DNA of 64,000 nt from Sphingobacteriales bacterium 44-15 (GTDB lineage: Bacteria > Bacteroidota > Bacteroidia > Chitinophagales > Chitinophagaceae): the NCBI GenBank assembly GCA_001899685.1, contig MKWG01000037.1, forward strand, positions 307,777 through 371,776, in the 5' to 3' direction. Shown piece by piece: positions 61,778-64,000 of the stretch (positions are counted from its first letter, which is position 1; each line of letters starts with the position of its first letter). Under the pieces are notes generated by a model. That model saw nothing but the letters and a program-made list of their open reading frames with translations, was not told the DNA's origin and did not search any database. Position numbers and translations under genes: made by a program.

Positions 61778-63931
61778 ATGAAACATATTCTTCACCTGTT
61801 CCTGCTTTTCATAATGAGTTCCGCAAAAGCGTTTGCTGCAGTCCCGCCAGTCATTACTTTTTATGTGTCTCCTTCGGGAAATGACGCATGGTCCGGCAGG
61901 TTGGCTGATGCCAATGCTACGGGCACTGACGGCCCTTTCAGGACTTTAGAAAAAGCAAGAGAACAAATAGAACAGCTCAATGCACAAAAGCAAATGCCCG
62001 GCAAAGGCATTGAGATCATTATCCGCGGCGGCGACTATACCATCAATAAGACATTCATATTATCCCGAGAAAGCAGCGGAAATGCTAATGTGAAGATCAC
62101 CTGGAAGAATTATCCCGGGGAGAAAGTGCAATTGACAGGCGATAAAGAGATCTCAGGATTTCATTCTATAACGGATACGGACATCCTGAAAAGGATAGAT
62201 CCCGCTTTCAGAAATAATATTATGGAAGTTGATCTGAAAGCAATGGGAATAACAGACTATGGAAATATTACCAATCGTGGCGGGCCGGGCACAGAGCTTT
62301 TTTTCAACGGTAAAAAAATGCCTTTGTCAAGATGGCCTAATGAAGGATGGGCAAAAATAGCCGATGTGCCTCAAACAGGCGAACTGGTATTTGAGGGCGA
62401 TCTGCCGCATAAGCGGTTTGGCATTCCGGTAGGGAGGCACTATGGAAAATTTACTTATAGTGAAGACCGGCCCGCCAGATGGTCTGATATCAGCAATATT
62501 TTCCTGCATGGCTACTGGACATGGGACTGGTATGATGAGCTGCTGCATATTCAATCCATAGATACCGCTGCCAAAACGATTTATATCAAGCCCCCGCACT
62601 CCCATTATGGTCTGTCAAAAGACCAACGTTACTATGCGCAGAATATACTGGAGGAGCTTGATATGCCGGGAGAATGGTATCTTGACCGCACCCGGGGAAA
62701 ATTATATTTCTGGCCACCCGCCTCCCTGACTGGTGCTAAGGTTTTTATTTCCCTGCTCGATCAGCCCTTGATGCAGTTAGACCAGGTAGAGAACACACAT
62801 ATAGAGAGCGTCCTCTTTGAGTTTTCGCGCGGCAACGGGCTGGTAATAAATGGTGGAAGGAACAATACGGTCAGCGGTTGCACTTTTGACAATCTGGGTA
62901 ATAATGCTGTGCTGATCAATGGCGGAGAAAAAAACGGGGTTTCCTCCTGCAATATATATGATGTGGCCTGCGGTGGCATTATATTAATTGGCGGCGACCG
63001 GAAGACGCTTACACCGGCAGGGAATTTTGCCATCAATAATGATATACATGATATCAGCCAGTGGATAAGAACTTACCAGCCTGCCGTTAACATTACCGGT
63101 GTGGGCAATTATATTGCGCACAACCGCATTCATGAAGGCCCGGGCGCCGGCATATTGCTCAATGGCAACGAGCATATCATAGAGTATAATGAGCTGTTTG
63201 ACCTGGCGCTGGAGACCGGCGATGTGGGCGGGTTTTATATGGGGCGCGACTGGACGGAGCGGGGAAATATTATCCGCTACAACTATTTCCATGATCTTAC
63301 CGGGCCGGGAGCGCATGATGTAAATGCAGTATATCTTGACGACTGGGCGAGCGGAACTACTGTAACAGGCAATATATTTTCAAATTGCGCAAGAGGCATT
63401 ATGATCGGAGGTGGCCGGGATAATATGGTAGACAATAATATTTTTGTCAATTGCAATCTTGCGGTACATGTGGATTCACGTGGATTGGGCTGGGCAGCTT
63501 ATTATTTTAACGGCACCACCAATACCCTGTTTGAAAGAATGGATGCTATGAACTATAAACAACCTCCGTATTCTGAAAAATACCCGGCATTACTTTCCCT
63601 GTATGCAGATGAGCCTGCTGTGGCAAAGCACAATAACATCATGCATAATATAGCTTACGGAGGTCGCTGGCTTGACCTGCACGACGGGCTTGATCTGAAA
63701 ATTGTACATGTGCACGATAACCTGTTATCTGATGTAACAAAGACCTACAGCAACGACAGTGATATAGTAGCTAACGGCAACCCGTGGATATATAATATCG
63801 GGGATAAGGATTTCAGGGTAAAGCCTGAAGCAAACCGGAAAGGATTTAAAGCCATTCCCTATAATAAGATTGGCTTACAGAAGGATGCATTCAGGGTGCA
63901 GCCTCAAAAATCTTTTGCTTACAAAAACTAG
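61778..63931 (+). CDS. Secreted right-handed parallel beta-helix protein (GH141-like?)
   Basis: The 717-residue protein has a signal peptide (MKHILHLFLLFIMSSAKAFA) starting at ATG 61778; upstream in-frame codons from 61682 were rejected. The N-terminal part FYVSPSGNDAWSGR, DGPFRTLEKAREQIEQLN, IIIRGGDYTINKTF is followed by a beta-helix with NNAVLINGG, GNYIAHNRIHEGPGAGILLNGN and NTVSGCTFDNLG rungs. ELFFNGKKMPLSRWPNEGW is typical of large beta-helix glycan enzymes, including the GH141 fucosidase/xylanase group, but family assignment is tentative. The stop TAG abuts a miniature repeat. Confidence 0.8.
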   Translation: MKHILHLFLLFIMSSAKAFAAVPPVITFYVSPSGNDAWSGRLADANATGTDGPFRTLEKAREQIEQLNAQKQMPGKGIEIIIRGGDYTINKTFILSRESSGNANVKITWKNYPGEKVQLTGDKEISGFHSITDTDILKRIDPAFRNNIMEVDLKAMGITDYGNITNRGGPGTELFFNGKKMPLSRWPNEGWAKIADVPQTGELVFEGDLPHKRFGIPVGRHYGKFTYSEDRPARWSDISNIFLHGYWTWDWYDELLHIQSIDTAAKTIYIKPPHSHYGLSKDQRYYAQNILEELDMPGEWYLDRTRGKLYFWPPASLTGAKVFISLLDQPLMQLDQVENTHIESVLFEFSRGNGLVINGGRNNTVSGCTFDNLGNNAVLINGGEKNGVSSCNIYDVACGGIILIGGDRKTLTPAGNFAINNDIHDISQWIRTYQPAVNITGVGNYIAHNRIHEGPGAGILLNGNEHIIEYNELFDLALETGDVGGFYMGRDWTERGNIIRYNYFHDLTGPGAHDVNAVYLDDWASGTTVTGNIFSNCARGIMIGGGRDNMVDNNIFVNCNLAVHVDSRGLGWAAYYFNGTTNTLFERMDAMNYKQPPYSEKYPALLSLYADEPAVAKHNNIMHNIAYGGRWLDLHDGLDLKIVHVHDNLLSDVTKTYSNDSDIVANGNPWIYNIGDKDFRVKPEANRKGFKAIPYNKIGLQKDAFRVQPQKSFAYKN

Positions 63932-64000
63932 TGTTATGTCAACAATTATTTTTCGTATTTCTTTGTGAGAGGTGAGACTTGCCTACCGGCAGGCAGGCGA
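63932..64000. repeat. Miniature element, copy 3 (cut by the window edge)
   Basis: TGTTATGTCAACAAT directly after the TAG stop, the ATTTCTTTGTGAGAGGTGAG stretch, and CCTACCGGCAGGCAGGCGA at the edge match the element at 26940-27056. The CCTACCGGCAGG part is in the opposite relative orientation. Confidence 0.7.

Overview
The window is bacterial chromosome, most likely from a member of the Bacteroidota in the Chitinophagaceae or a close relative. Several features point there: start-proximal boxes matching the Bacteroidota -7 element TAnnTTTG (aspS, the M20 peptidase, serA, the SUF operon); weak Shine-Dalgarno sites; a SUF operon that starts with an IscA-like gene and ends with a DUF59 gene; an ExbB-ExbD-ExbD-TonB operon; a DUF3822-rsmD pair; TPR/HisKA_3 kinases; and many exported glycan-active enzymes. 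No rRNA, CRISPR array or complete insertion sequence is visible. There is one tRNA, tRNA-Ser(CGA).

Layout. 1-1439: an esterase/SMP-30 fusion that runs off the left edge. 1440-2195: no gene, but nested inverted repeats. 2196-5154: a reductase, Crp-like regulator, glyoxalase-type dioxygenase and esterase run that looks like a quinone/electrophile detoxification unit. 5224-11360: deacetylase, endonuclease III, a PAS kinase, SGNH and serine hydrolases, and a lipoprotein. 11357-18315: an AraC regulator divergent from a GH29 fucosidase, a zinc dehydrogenase, an SMP-30 lactonase and a GH95-like enzyme, which form a plausible L-fucoside locus. 18514-28437: housekeeping and membrane genes (flavoprotein, DoxX, amino acid permease, prenyl synthase, RNase R, LpxK, 5-FCL, RsmD, DUF3822). 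28554-34509: the SUF iron-sulfur assembly operon. 34593-37283: a small accessory island with three palindromes, a SatD-DUF3307 pair and a membrane-anchored TIR protein. 37400-48555: aspS, an M20 peptidase, serA, a serine hydrolase, tRNA-Ser, a sulfatase and a two-component system. 48887-64000: a propeller-like lipoprotein, a dehydrogenase, the Ton motor operon, a large metalloprotease, a DUF1080 lipoprotein, a decayed D-aminoacylase, an MBL hydrolase, a chromate transporter and a beta-helix enzyme.

Two things stand out. The first is the SatD-DUF3307-TIR island. SatD carries what looks like a nucleotide-cyclase-type palm domain fused to a helix-turn-helix. It is translationally coupled to a multi-pass membrane protein with histidines and aspartates inside its membrane segments. 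It sits behind three identical 20-bp palindromes spaced exactly 28 bp apart, and a membrane TIR protein is its convergent neighbour. The second is a family of short intergenic elements built from GTGARAAGTGA-like tracts and TTATGYCAA ends. They start exactly at, or supply, the stop codon of at least eight unrelated genes.

All calls rest on reading the translated sequence and recalling family motifs. No database or structure search was run.
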